A stretch of 35,316 bases of DNA from Candidatus Kapaibacterium sp. Lineage in GTDB: Bacteria; Bacteroidota; Ignavibacteria; Kapaibacteriales; UBA4661. The notes beneath the pieces are model-generated. The model did not search any database. It had not been told where the DNA came from and saw nothing but the letters and a program-made list of their open reading frames with translations. Made by a program: the position numbers and the translations under genes. The DNA lies in NCBI GenBank assembly GCA_025358765.1, contig JANYIG010000288.1, positions 1 to 35,316 of the forward strand, written 5' to 3'. Positions 1 through 8,800 of this stretch are shown one piece after another; the stretch's first letter is position 1; each line of letters opens with the position of its first letter.

Positions 1-149
1 GCTTGATTTTTGCCCAAATTATTGTCGAGCTTAACATTTTTGGGACCTTTGGCGTTCAGATTGAAGCCTGTTGCAGCAAACGACGATGCGGTGCTGCTTA
101 CCGTCAAGACGGCAACAAGGCTTGCCAACATAATTCTGCGGGTGGTCAT
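1..149 (-). CDS. Partial secreted protein, N-terminus only
   Basis: The gene runs off the left edge, so only about 49 residues are visible. They begin MTTRRIMLASLVAVL and form a clear Sec signal peptide: a basic start, a hydrophobic core, and an Ala-rich probable cleavage site near SFA-ATG. The visible mature part is Asn/Lys-rich with no recognisable domain. The ATG at 149 is preceded by a strong Shine-Dalgarno sequence (GGAGG, 7 nt spacing), which is unusual for this window and fixes the start. It is absent from the ORF track because it is cut by the edge. Function unknown; export is a confident inference. Confidence 0.6.
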   Translation of the reverse strand, partial: MTTRRIMLASLVAVLTVSSTASSFAATGFNLNAKGPKNVKLDNNLGKNQ

Positions 150-254
150 GGATCTATCCTCCGTATATGAATGAGATAATGAAATGATGAAAGGTAATTA
201 CTATAAATAATCGTCGTCGTTGTTACAAATGAATACGGTATGCTCGTGAATACG

Positions 255-524
255 TCATACTCGCTTTTGGCGGCGCATCATGAGAAAGCTCACACCACCA
301 AGCACTAATGCCGCACCCGAGGCTGGCAAAGCATAATCTAACCCAAGCCGAAACTCGTCTTTCCACTCAATACTTTCTTCTTCAGTGCCAAAAATAGGGT
401 TGACTTTTTTTACGACCATTGGCACTTTATCTTTGCTAAGGTTGTTCTGCCCATGAGCAAACCATACACCCATGATAACTAATATTGCAAGTAGTGAAGC
501 TCCTGTAAGCACTTTCCACAACAT
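255..524 (-). CDS. Small two-helix membrane protein with LPASG-helix-Arg tail
   Basis: An 89-residue protein with a hydrophobic N-terminal segment (about residues 5-23, signal peptide or anchor), a polar middle rich in Lys and Glu, and a second hydrophobic segment (about 68-83) ending in a basic tail RRQKRV. Just before the second helix is LPASG (66-70), so the C-terminus has the layout of a sorting signal: short motif, helix, positive tail. No family recognised. The start has a clear upstream purine-rich site (GGGGAG, 7 nt spacing). It lies between a partial secreted-protein gene and prfA on the same strand and is probably exposed to or spans the periplasm. Confidence 0.6.
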   Translation of the reverse strand: MLWKVLTGASLLAILVIMGVWFAHGQNNLSKDKVPMVVKKVNPIFGTEEESIEWKDEFRLGLDYALPASGAALVLGGVSFLMMRRQKRV

Positions 525-654
525 ATAATTTCTCCCCTTCAGTGATTTGATGATAGAATACGGTAAATGGTTTGTTTGTCGAGCAACTTAGCAAAAATCT
601 TACACTTTCACTACGAGTGCTTTATCAAAATCCAAGGCTTGTTTCACAGATACC

Positions 655-1737
655 TCACATCCTTGCACCCTGCTTCAATAGCTCCGTCCGCTCTGCCAGC
701 CGTAACTGCGTAATCACGGGGTCTAAATCGCCGTCTATGACTTCTTGCAGCGAATAATTTTTTGCATCACCCTCCAAACGGTGGTCGGTCACGCGGTTTT
801 GCGGATAATTATACGTGCGGATTTTGTCCGAACGATCGCCACTTTTCACCATTTCCTTCCGCGTGGCGGAAAGCTCTGCGGCTTGTTTGCTGGATTCTAA
901 TTCGTACAGCCGTGCTCGCAACACTTTCATTGCTTTATTACGATTTTTTAGCTGCGAACGCTCTTCTTGGCATTGCACTACTATCCCCGTCGGTATGTGA
1001 ACAAGTCGTACAGCCGTTTCCACTTTGTTCACGTTCTGACCGCCTTTGCCGCCCGAACGGAAAATATCAATCCGCACATCACCCTCTTTGATTTCTACAT
1101 CCACTTCTTCTACCTCCGGCAACGTTGCTACTGTTGCAGCAGAGGTGTGGATGCGCCCGTTTGCCTCCGTGTCGGGAACACGCTGCACACGGTGAACACC
1201 ACTTTCGTATTTCATCATCCCAAATGCCTCTGCGCCGGAGAGCGAAAAAACAATTTCTTTGTAGCCACCGCGTTCGCTTTCGTTAAAGTCAATGACCTCT
1301 GTTTGCCAGTGCATCTTGTCCGCAAAACGTTGGTACATGCGGAAGAGGTCGCCTGCAAAAATTCCCGCTTCGTCGCCGCCTGTGCCAGCACGAACTTCGA
1401 TAATACAATTTTTATCGTCGTTCGGATTGTGTGGCAACAGCAAGATTTCTAATTCCCGCTCAAGCTCGTCTGCCCGTATGCTCAAATCATCCAATTCCGA
1501 CAGCGCAATTTCCTTTAATTCAGCATCTATTCCCGGAGTTGAAATAATTTCCTTATTTTCGCGTAGGTCTTTTGTTACGCGAAGAAATTCTTCTGCCAAT
1601 TGAACAATGCTTTCAAGTCGTTTATGCTCGCGGGAAAGCTCCGTGAACCGCTTAAAATCGCTCACGACATCAGGTTCAGCAAGCAAATTCGTCAACTCGC
1701 GGTAACGGTTAATAATCGCACTCAGTTTTTCTTCCAT
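655..1737 (-). CDS. prfA: Peptide chain release factor 1
   Basis: Class I release factor that recognises UAA and UAG stop codons in the ribosomal A site and triggers hydrolysis of peptidyl-tRNA. With the chosen ATG (MEEKLSAI) it is 360 residues, the normal RF1 length; the track ORF adds 11 residues from an upstream GTG at 1770 that are not needed. The catalytic GGQ is at about 232-234 within [10 protein letters not shown], and the codon-reading PxT tripeptide that marks RF1 rather than RF2 is PDT at about 188-190. The N-terminal helical region and the acidic patch before [10 protein letters not shown] are typical. There is no internal frameshift, as expected for RF1. It is divergent from the lipoprotein gene on the right. 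Confidence 0.96.
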   Translation of the reverse strand: MEEKLSAIINRYRELTNLLAEPDVVSDFKRFTELSREHKRLESIVQLAEEFLRVTKDLRENKEIISTPGIDAELKEIALSELDDLSIRADELERELEILLLPHNPNDDKNCIIEVRAGTGGDEAGIFAGDLFRMYQRFADKMHWQTEVIDFNESERGGYKEIVFSLSGAEAFGMMKYESGVHRVQRVPDTEANGRIHTSAATVATLPEVEEVDVEIKEGDVRIDIFRSGGKGGQNVNKVETAVRLVHIPTGIVVQCQEERSQLKNRNKAMKVLRARLYELESSKQAAELSATRKEMVKSGDRSDKIRTYNYPQNRVTDHRLEGDAKNYSLQEVIDGDLDPVITQLRLAERTELLKQGARM

Positions 1738-1772
1738 CAGAATATTCTCGTTTGAATGATAGATTGCCACAA

Positions 1773-1790
1773 CAGTATAGCATAATACTG
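1773..1790. promoter_or_regulatory. Inverted repeat between prfA and the divergent lipoprotein gene
   Basis: CAGTAT-AGCATA-ATACTG is a perfect 6+6 bp inverted repeat in the short region between two divergent genes, where their promoters must lie. It could be an operator or a chance AT-rich palindrome; no regulator is identified. Confidence 0.25.
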
Positions 1791-1844
1791 ATTCAAAACT
1801 ACTAAACTCCTACCATTCCATAAAAAATCGTGCAAAAAAAAATC

Positions 1845-3947
1845 ATGCAGATGTTGGTGGTCGTTCGTTATTTGTTGCTCGTCATTGGTCATTGGTCATT
1901 GGTCATTGGTCGCGGGGCGGCTATTGCGCTTTGCTGCGGACTTTTTTATTTGCTGAGTGGATGTTTTTCACACAGCGAAGACCCTAATTTGCTAAATTCT
2001 ACACCAACTGATGGACTTATTCAAATACGATATTTAAATCTCAGTGATGGCACGTACTCTCGTGCATTGCGTCTCGTGGCCGAAGGAACAAGTGCTACAA
2101 CATCCCGTGTTACACAAACTGAAATATCTCCAAATATCACTATTTCCAGAGATTCAGCCATGGCAATCATTACAGACGATATAGATACATTAAAAAATTA
2201 CAAAAATACAAGCCGCATCAAGTTTCAGCGCAGGAGTTATCATACTATTATTTCACTGCCACAGCCCAAAAACAGTCAAAAACAGCCCGCAGCAACAGAT
2301 ACAGTCATCACACTTACGATGTCGCAGACAGTCGACCCATTCCGCAATCCATCGCAAGCCGGACTCCGCATTGTTAATTGCTATCCTGCCTCCTCAGTGT
2401 CTTTCAGCATTATTCTTGGTTGCCCAAGTGGAACCCCAATTGCACAAAACTTAGCATTTCGCAATATTAGTTCTCCTACACCTGTCCAAGCGGATACGGT
2501 GGCAGTTTCTATACAGCAAAAAGACTCTACTACGGGGATAATCACACCAGCCCATAGCTATCAATTTTTAGCAAGAGGCGGGCAAGATTATACAATTGTG
2601 ATTTATGAAGTAAAGACTGCTGGAAAAAAGGGAAAATCTATCCCTGCTTTCAAAATCCTTGATGAACGTGACTCAAGTGCAAATGCCTTCCAAGAATTGA
2701 AGGTTGTCGGTGAACGCACTGCGGAAGTTCGTGTAATGAATTTTTCGGCAACAGATGAAATTGCGGTAAAACGCGGCTCTGATACTGTTAGTGCGAAGGT
2801 AAATAAAAGTGCGATTTCTGTATTTGTACCGCTTTCTACCTGCATCAATTCAACTGCAGATGTTATTGGTATTTTTAAGAACATTGCTACAAATGCCGCC
2901 ATTACAACCGCTACGGCGACATTTGATGTGGGCAAAAAATACTCGGTCGTGGTAGCAGACTATGGCACAGGCAGCGCTAATACTGCGATTGTAGTACCAT
3001 CGCCCGTTGCTACATCTCTGCCTACAGACAAAACTCGCCTACGCTTTCTAAACCTCGACAAAAATGGCACACCCATTTCCATTCTTCGCGGTTCGCGCCA
3101 AACGCAAAGTGGCATCTACGAAGCCGGAGCAGTGCTGCAAAGCTCGCTTCCATTTGGTGCGGTGTCTGCCGCAGTGGAAGTTTCCGTTGGAGATTTACCG
3201 CTTGCAATTTTTTCGGCAACACAACCACAACGCTTCTTGCAAAGCGGCGTTCAGCCGATTATAGGAGGTAACCAATACCTTGTCGTTTTTGCTAAAAACC
3301 CCAAAGACGCTAACAGCCAAGCCATTTTCCTTGTTCCAGAAGACTCGCAACCAGCACAAACAACAATCCAACCAATGGACGCGGGCGGATTTGTCCAGTT
3401 TATCAACGCGGTTCCGAGCGATGGCGTTGGGCTTGGCGTTGCGGGTTTAGAAAAAGCTACACTCCGATATGGTGAAATTATAGCAACTGTGCTGCCTGTC
3501 AACACAAAACTCGGCAACGGCACCGTCACCAATGGCGGGCGGGCGACGGTGGTTCTTGCGGGAAAAGATGCCACACAACCAGAGTCATTCGTTTTTCCGG
3601 CGTTTCCCCCTGATGCGAATAGTATCAAACGGCGAGTTGTCCATGCGGTAAAAGCCCTTGATATGCAGCCCATTAGGGTTGCATTCAATCCCCCCGATAG
3701 TACATATATTGACAGCATTTATATAAGCAAAACTGAACCTGTGGTATATGGGAAATCAAGCGAATCTAATAATGTTCAACAACAACAACAGCGCTCAGAA
3801 TTATATTTCTGGAAATCGGGCGATTCAAAAGTCATTTACCTACGCATAAGCGACGTACTGCTTACAACGGGCAAGGCATACACCCTTATTTTTGCACCCG
3901 GAAGCGTTGCCGGAACCTACGCAATGCTTGTTGTGCAGGAGTATTAG
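1845..3947 (+). CDS. Surface lipoprotein with several DUF4397-like repeats
   Basis: About 700 residues from the ATG at 1845; the track start is a GTG at 1830. A long hydrophobic leader ends in a lipobox LLSGC (residues 36-40), so it is probably lipid-anchored in the envelope. The mature part holds at least four diverged copies of a beta-sandwich unit starting with patterns such as LRIVNCYP, VRVMNFSA, LRFLNLDK and VQFINAVP and ending in a Tyr/Val-rich strand near IVIYE or VVFAKN. This resembles DUF4397 domains of secreted Bacteroidota proteins. A tract near 3777 encodes QQQQQ. The leader is partly encoded by four tandem TCATTGG heptamers. No Shine-Dalgarno is seen, so the exact start is unsure. 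Molecular function unknown. Confidence 0.75.
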   Translation: MQMLVVVRYLLLVIGHWSLVIGRGAAIALCCGLFYLLSGCFSHSEDPNLLNSTPTDGLIQIRYLNLSDGTYSRALRLVAEGTSATTSRVTQTEISPNITISRDSAMAIITDDIDTLKNYKNTSRIKFQRRSYHTIISLPQPKNSQKQPAATDTVITLTMSQTVDPFRNPSQAGLRIVNCYPASSVSFSIILGCPSGTPIAQNLAFRNISSPTPVQADTVAVSIQQKDSTTGIITPAHSYQFLARGGQDYTIVIYEVKTAGKKGKSIPAFKILDERDSSANAFQELKVVGERTAEVRVMNFSATDEIAVKRGSDTVSAKVNKSAISVFVPLSTCINSTADVIGIFKNIATNAAITTATATFDVGKKYSVVVADYGTGSANTAIVVPSPVATSLPTDKTRLRFLNLDKNGTPISILRGSRQTQSGIYEAGAVLQSSLPFGAVSAAVEVSVGDLPLAIFSATQPQRFLQSGVQPIIGGNQYLVVFAKNPKDANSQAIFLVPEDSQPAQTTIQPMDAGGFVQFINAVPSDGVGLGVAGLEKATLRYGEIIATVLPVNTKLGNGTVTNGGRATVVLAGKDATQPESFVFPAFPPDANSIKRRVVHAVKALDMQPIRVAFNPPDSTYIDSIYISKTEPVVYGKSSESNNVQQQQQRSELYFWKSGDSKVIYLRISDVLLTTGKAYTLIFAPGSVAGTYAMLVVQEY
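1882..1909 (+). repeat. Four perfect tandem TCATTGG heptamers
   Basis: The unit TCATTGG occurs four times without a mismatch and is followed by a partial unit. It lies inside the leader-peptide coding region of the lipoprotein gene, where it encodes the IGHWSLVIG stretch. Seven is not a multiple of three, so gain or loss of one unit would change the reading frame before the lipobox. Confidence 0.9.
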
Positions 3948-3991
3948 CAAATCTTTCTCAAAATAGTCAAAATAGAGAAAGGAATTTTTTA

Positions 3992-4064
3992 TTGTCATGC
4001 CAACGGAGGTTGGCATCCATATCGTTTATATGCTGTTGGATTCCTGCCTTCGCAGGAGTGACAA
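3992..4064. repeat. 73-bp MITE/REP-like element with two hairpins
   Basis: The ends are near-inverted: TTGTCATGCC on the left and GGAGTGACAA on the right (8 of 10 matching as terminal inverted repeats). Inside are two perfect stems: ATGCCAAC/GTTGGCAT with a GGAG loop at 3997-4016, and TCCTGC/GCAGGA with a CTTC loop at 4042-4057. It sits alone between the lipoprotein gene and rpe. It resembles small non-coding dispersed palindromic repeats of many bacterial genomes; I see no second copy in this window. The first stem could also act as a transcript end, but no T-run follows. Confidence 0.55.
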
Positions 4065-4155
4065 AAGCTATGTATTTGCAGAACGATATAATTGAGCGCG
4101 TGGCGAAATTTACAATCACAGTCAACATTCAACCCAACATCTAATCTCGACACTC

Positions 4156-4857
4156 ATGCTCAAGCACCCCATTATGCACCATCCTATTATGATTGCCCCA
4201 TCGCTGCTTTCAGCAGATTTTTCGCGGCTTGCCGACGATATTAAGCGTTGCGAGGCAGGCGGCGCAGACCTGTTGCACGTGGACGTGATGGATGGACATT
4301 TTGTGCCGAACATCACCATTGGTCCGCTCGTGGTAGAAGCGATTCGCCCCGTAACGACGATGCCGATTGATTGCCATTTGATGATTGAAAATCCCGATAA
4401 ATACATTCCGGCATTTGCGGCGGCTGGAGCGGATTGGATTTCTGTTCACGTGGAAGCGTGTCCACACCTGCATCGGACGCTCGCACTCATCCGTGAACAC
4501 GGCAAGCGCGTGGGTGCGGTCTTAAATCCCGCAACACCACTTTCGTCTGTGTTTGATGCGGCGGAAAGCTGTGATTTTATCCTCCTCATGTCAGTCAATC
4601 CGGGTTTTGGTGGGCAAAAATTCATCCCCTCATTTTTGCGGCGAGCGGCGGCGCTTCGGGAGTTTTTAGACGCAAATGGGTTGGAACACGTAGAAATTGA
4701 GGTAGATGGCGGCGTGACAAAAGACAACGCTGAAGAAATCGTTCGCGCAGGCGCGACGATTCTTGTGAGCGGTTCCGGCATTTTTCGTGGCGAACCTTTG
4801 GAAACAATTCCGGCGCTCCGGCAAGCAGCGGCACACGCTCAGAGCTTTGCCGTGTAA
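4156..4857 (+). CDS. rpe: Ribulose-phosphate 3-epimerase
   Basis: Interconverts ribulose 5-phosphate and xylulose 5-phosphate in the pentose phosphate pathway; cytosolic metal-dependent TIM barrel. Family signatures appear in order: APSLLSADF at the start, LHVDVMDGHFVPN with metal-binding His and catalytic Asp, DCHLMIENP, MSVNPGFGGQKF, and EVDGGVTKDN with the second Asp before the phosphate-binding loop VSGSGIF. The ORF is 233 residues; a later ATG at 4189 (MIAPSLLS) gives 222, closer to the usual length, and no Shine-Dalgarno decides between them. It is followed after 46 nt by the SDR gene and is probably cotranscribed with it. Confidence 0.95.
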   Translation: MLKHPIMHHPIMIAPSLLSADFSRLADDIKRCEAGGADLLHVDVMDGHFVPNITIGPLVVEAIRPVTTMPIDCHLMIENPDKYIPAFAAAGADWISVHVEACPHLHRTLALIREHGKRVGAVLNPATPLSSVFDAAESCDFILLMSVNPGFGGQKFIPSFLRRAAALREFLDANGLEHVEIEVDGGVTKDNAEEIVRAGATILVSGSGIFRGEPLETIPALRQAAAHAQSFAV

Positions 4858-4903
4858 TCAAGTAAAAATTATCGTTCTATATCTTATTAACCCCAAACAC
4901 TCT

Positions 4904-5572
4904 ATGAATACCACGAACCAGCCAGTTTGCACCATTGTCGGCATGGGCGCAGGCATTGGTATGTCTGTTGCCAAACGCTTTGCCAAAGAAGGTTTTGCGA
5001 TTGCTATGATTGCTCGCCGTGCGGCGGCACTTGAAACATATGAAGCCTCATTTGTTGCGTCTGGCGTGAATGCGCGGTCGTTCGCGGCAGATATCAGCGA
5101 TATAGCAGCGCTTAAAATCGCTTTTGACAGCATCCACTCTACGTTTGGTAACACCGATGTATTAGTTTATAATGCAGCAGTGATGCGTCGAGGTGTTCCG
5201 TCCGAACTCAGTCCGCAACAGCTTGAGGAAGATTTCCGCGTAAATGTCTCCGGCGCTCTCTGTGCGGCACAACAGGTGATTCCGAGCATGAAGGCACAAA
5301 AACGCGGCACAATTTTGTTTACAGGCGGCGGATTAGCATTGGAACTATTTCCCACCCATGCTTCGCTTGCCGTTGGCAAAGCTGGCATTCGCAGCCTCGC
5401 GTTGAGTTTATACGGTGAGCTACAGCCCGTTGGTATTCATGTCGCAACAGTCACAATTGCAGGGTTAGTAAAACCCTCCACTTTATTCGACCCCGACGTG
5501 ATTGCCGAAAAATACTGGAATTTGTACATGCAACCTGTCGGTTCATGGGAACGCGAAATAGTCTATCGTTGA
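4904..5572 (+). CDS. SDR-fold oxidoreductase lacking the catalytic tyrosine
   Basis: A 222-residue Rossmann-fold protein of the short-chain dehydrogenase/reductase superfamily. It has the nucleotide-binding glycine motif GMGAGIG near the N-terminus, an Arg pair (ARR) after the second strand that suggests NADP preference, and the NAA motif (YNAAVM). The chosen start is the ATG at 4904; the longer track ORF begins inside rpe. At the expected YxxxK site the sequence is LAVGK within HASLAVGKAG: the Lys is kept but the Tyr is Leu. The Ser region is TGGG. It therefore belongs to an atypical SDR subgroup or is catalytically altered. Substrate unknown. It follows rpe closely on the same strand. Confidence 0.8.
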   Translation: MNTTNQPVCTIVGMGAGIGMSVAKRFAKEGFAIAMIARRAAALETYEASFVASGVNARSFAADISDIAALKIAFDSIHSTFGNTDVLVYNAAVMRRGVPSELSPQQLEEDFRVNVSGALCAAQQVIPSMKAQKRGTILFTGGGLALELFPTHASLAVGKAGIRSLALSLYGELQPVGIHVATVTIAGLVKPSTLFDPDVIAEKYWNLYMQPVGSWEREIVYR

Positions 5573-5731
5573 CACATGGCATATTCTTTGTGTAAATACA
5601 AAGCATTGGGAAAATGACACAGCAATATTTGGCTTCAAAAATCTCTGGAAACCAGCATTGATGCTGACTGTATCCGAACGAATAATCATATATAAACAGC
5701 AACGCAATCATTCAGGATTTTACAATATTGA

Positions 5732-5751
5732 GAACATGAATTTCTATGTTC
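5732..5751. promoter_or_regulatory. Palindrome upstream of the T9SS cargo gene
   Basis: GAACAT and ATGTTC are perfect inverted arms separated by 8 nt, about 60 nt before the start codon of the large secreted protein. It could be an operator or lie in the 5' leader; no regulator is identified. The rest of 5573-5810 holds a weak hairpin (CTTTGT/ACAAAG near 5587) and degenerate heptamer repeats. Confidence 0.25.
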
Positions 5752-5769
5752 AGTTTTGAGACAGTTTGT

Positions 5770-5802
5770 TCATTTGTCACCACCGTGTTCATTTATCATT
5801 TG
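5770..5802 (+). repeat. Degenerate TCATTTG heptamers before the T9SS cargo gene
   Basis: TCATTTG at 5770, a diverged unit TCACCAC directly after it, then TCATTTA and TCATTTG in tandem at 5789-5802, ending 8 nt before the start codon at 5811. They match the TCATTNG family found at four other gene starts in the window. Confidence 0.5.
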
Positions 5803-5810
5803 CATACAGT

Positions 5811-8800
5811 ATGAAAATTATTTTTCGACTTTGTTTTGCCCTTACCCTCGGTTTGTGTGTCGTTGTTGGTACGATACAGGCACAACAACAAACATTGAAC
5901 TGGGAACCCATTAACAAAGGATTACCTGAGGGAACGGGCGTAAATGCGTTTTCGTGGATTAGCAATCGCTTTGGTCCAGGTCTTGTTATTCTGGCAGGCA
6001 CGGGTGGCGCGGGGCTTTATCGCTCGTATGATAATGGCGACTCATGGAGCCGGATAGATGGCGCAACGACAGGCTTTCGGAGTACCGATATTCGTGCATT
6101 TACTATTTCCAGCATTACTATTTATGCCGGAACTAAAAACGGCATCTACCGCAGTATCAATCAAGGAAGCGACTGGACGATTGCCGGCAGCACGACCAAT
6201 GGACTAACGAGCATCTCTATTACGTCGCTTGCTGTCGGCTTAAATTTTTCGCTCTATGCCGGAACAATTGATGGGGGGCTATTCCGCTCCACCGACAACG
6301 GCACAACGTGGAAATCGTCAAGCGTGGGTATTAACACTCCTGCCATCACAGCATTAAATGTTATTGATAATTCGACGATTCTTGCCGGAACACCGCGTGG
6401 TATTTTTCGTTCAACAAATAATGGTGATACATGGACGTTTTCTAACCGTGGGATTCCTGAATACGTCCAAATCACAGGCTTTACAGGGTTTGGAACATCG
6501 GTATATGCAAGCACATTTGGTGCGGGAGTTTTTCGTTCAACAGATTTTGGTCTAACGTGGACACCAGTAAATACAGGCTTGCCGAACCTTCGCATCACGT
6601 CCGTTGCGGTTATCAATCTGCCCAATAGCTCCGTCAAACCACTGTTGGTAAGTACCTACGGCAATGGTGTTTTTCTTTCCAACAATGATGGCGCATCGTG
6701 GGGGCAAGCAAGCTATAATATTGGTAACGTTAAAGACCCGTCCTCAACGCCGATTTTCGTCACTCGTGTCGCCATCGTGGAAACAACGCCCTTTGCGGCT
6801 CTTTTGGGAGCAACCGCCTACCGCGCCACACGCGTGAACGCGCCACCACCCATTATCACTTCGTTTTCGCCTGCCTCGGCAACGGCGGGAACACAAGACC
6901 TCGTTGTAACAATTGAAGGCGCAAACTTTAATGCTCCTACTGTTACATTAGATGGCAAAACGCTTGAACTTGTAAGCAGTTCTCAAACACGGCTCGTTGT
7001 AAAGGTTCCTGCATCGGAAATTTCTTACGAAACGATCAAAGTCGTTGAAGTCAAAAATGCTGATGGGCAAAAGGACAATGCTGGCTACCGAATCACCGCA
7101 CCCACAGCCCCATTCATTACGAAACTCAACCCTCCTTCGGATACAGTACAAGCAAACCCACTCAGAGTAGCTATCGTTGGTTCAAATTTTCAGCCGGACG
7201 CAACCGTGATTTTTAACGGCGTTCTTATTCCGCCGGAACGTATTCTTGGACGGCTGTCAACGCTTCTTATCGTCAATGTTCCAATTGAGGCTGTACTTTA
7301 TCCCGGGCGAGTACCTGTACGTGTAACCAACCCTAAAAGCGGCGAGTTTGCTGAGGTGTTATTCACGATTAAGGCTCGCCCTCCAAAAATTGCGACGCTA
7401 ACACCACCAGCCGTTAGTGTGAATGCACCGACATTCAATCTTGCGATCAGTGGTGAGGACTTCTTCACAACCGCCACCGTTAGCATTGGCGGCATGAAAC
7501 TCGATATTCTCAACCAATCGACAACCCAGATTATAGCCGTCATACCTTCGGCGCTCATTACAACCATTGGTAGCGTCACTGTGACTGTCACAAATCCTGA
7601 CGGACAATTCAAGAGTACACAACTGAAGGTCGTGGAGTTTGGTTTAGGGCTTACAGCCAGCGAATCCATAGTTTGTCCGGGTGCACCAGTGCAGATTACG
7701 GGAACTATCCTTGGCGGCGTGGGGAATTATCGTATTGTGTCGTGGACACCCGCCGTCTCAAGCAGCACCCTTATCGGAAAAACAATACAGGCGCTTGTAA
7801 ATCCGACCGTCACGACCACCTACACTCTGAAACTTGCAGACAATAGTAATGCTGAAATTCAAACGGCTATTACCATCGGCGTTCTTCAGCCTTCTGCCGT
7901 GAGTGAGCCACTACGAGTTGCTTTCGACACGGTCAACACGTTTTTCACTCGCATTGACCAAAAAACGATTATCATCCGCAACACCAGTAGTGACAACACA
8001 ACCCTCACTCTCGGCACACCACGTACCACGACAGATAATTTCGCGGTCATTACTCCTGTTGCTGGAACGATTCTTTTAGGCAAACAAACTAGCATGACAA
8101 TTACGGTGCAGTTCAATCCGCTTCAAGACGGCTTTGTGAGCGATACGCTCCTTATCCCGTATAATCCTTGCGGCAATGTCATTGCAATCCCCCTTTCCGG
8201 AAGGCGCATTACTCCTGTGTTGCCGCCGCCCGTACCCGTAACCCTGCAAACAGGTGCGTCCGGTAATTTCCCCGCAAATCAGCCACCTACGTTTTCGTGG
8301 TCGGCGGTGACGTTCGCCGCAAGCTACTCGCTACAAATCGCACGCATTGACCGCAATTTTACGCTTGCAAACGGCTTCGACGGAGCAGATTTTCCTATAG
8401 CGACGACAGCAAACACCTCACTTCAACCAACATTTGCCTTGCAACCAAATACCGCCTACGCATGGACAGTTCGTGCGGTGAATTCTGCCACAACCAGCAC
8501 ATGGACAGTACCACAATACTTCATTACAGCCCCCACTGGGGTGCAGCAACTTTCGCTATTGCCCACAAAGATTGATTTTGGTAGTACCATCGTCAACGAC
8601 ACGGAGCGTCGCGGTATTCAGCTGACGAACCCGGGAAATGCGACGCAAACGATTATGAGTGTTGACTTCTTCCCAGCAGCAGTCGGTAGCGGGGCGCAAC
8701 GTATTTTTGACATTTCCGGCAGCTTTACTCGCAACATAGTCAATCCCTTGTTACCCGCAAACGCAGTGCTGACCTTCCGTCCGACTGATACCATCCCCTA

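Noticed and set aside
762-1452. Plus-strand ORFs of 109 and 161 residues inside prfA
   Set aside because: Antisense to a complete, strongly conserved prfA; the translations lack any recognisable motif.
3251-3718. 155-residue minus-strand ORF inside the lipoprotein gene
   Set aside because: Opposite frame of a repeat-containing gene; low-complexity Ser/Thr/Pro composition with no family match.
3997-4057. Hairpins between the lipoprotein gene and rpe read as a terminator
   Set aside because: No T-run follows either stem; the near-inverted ends fit a dispersed repeat better.
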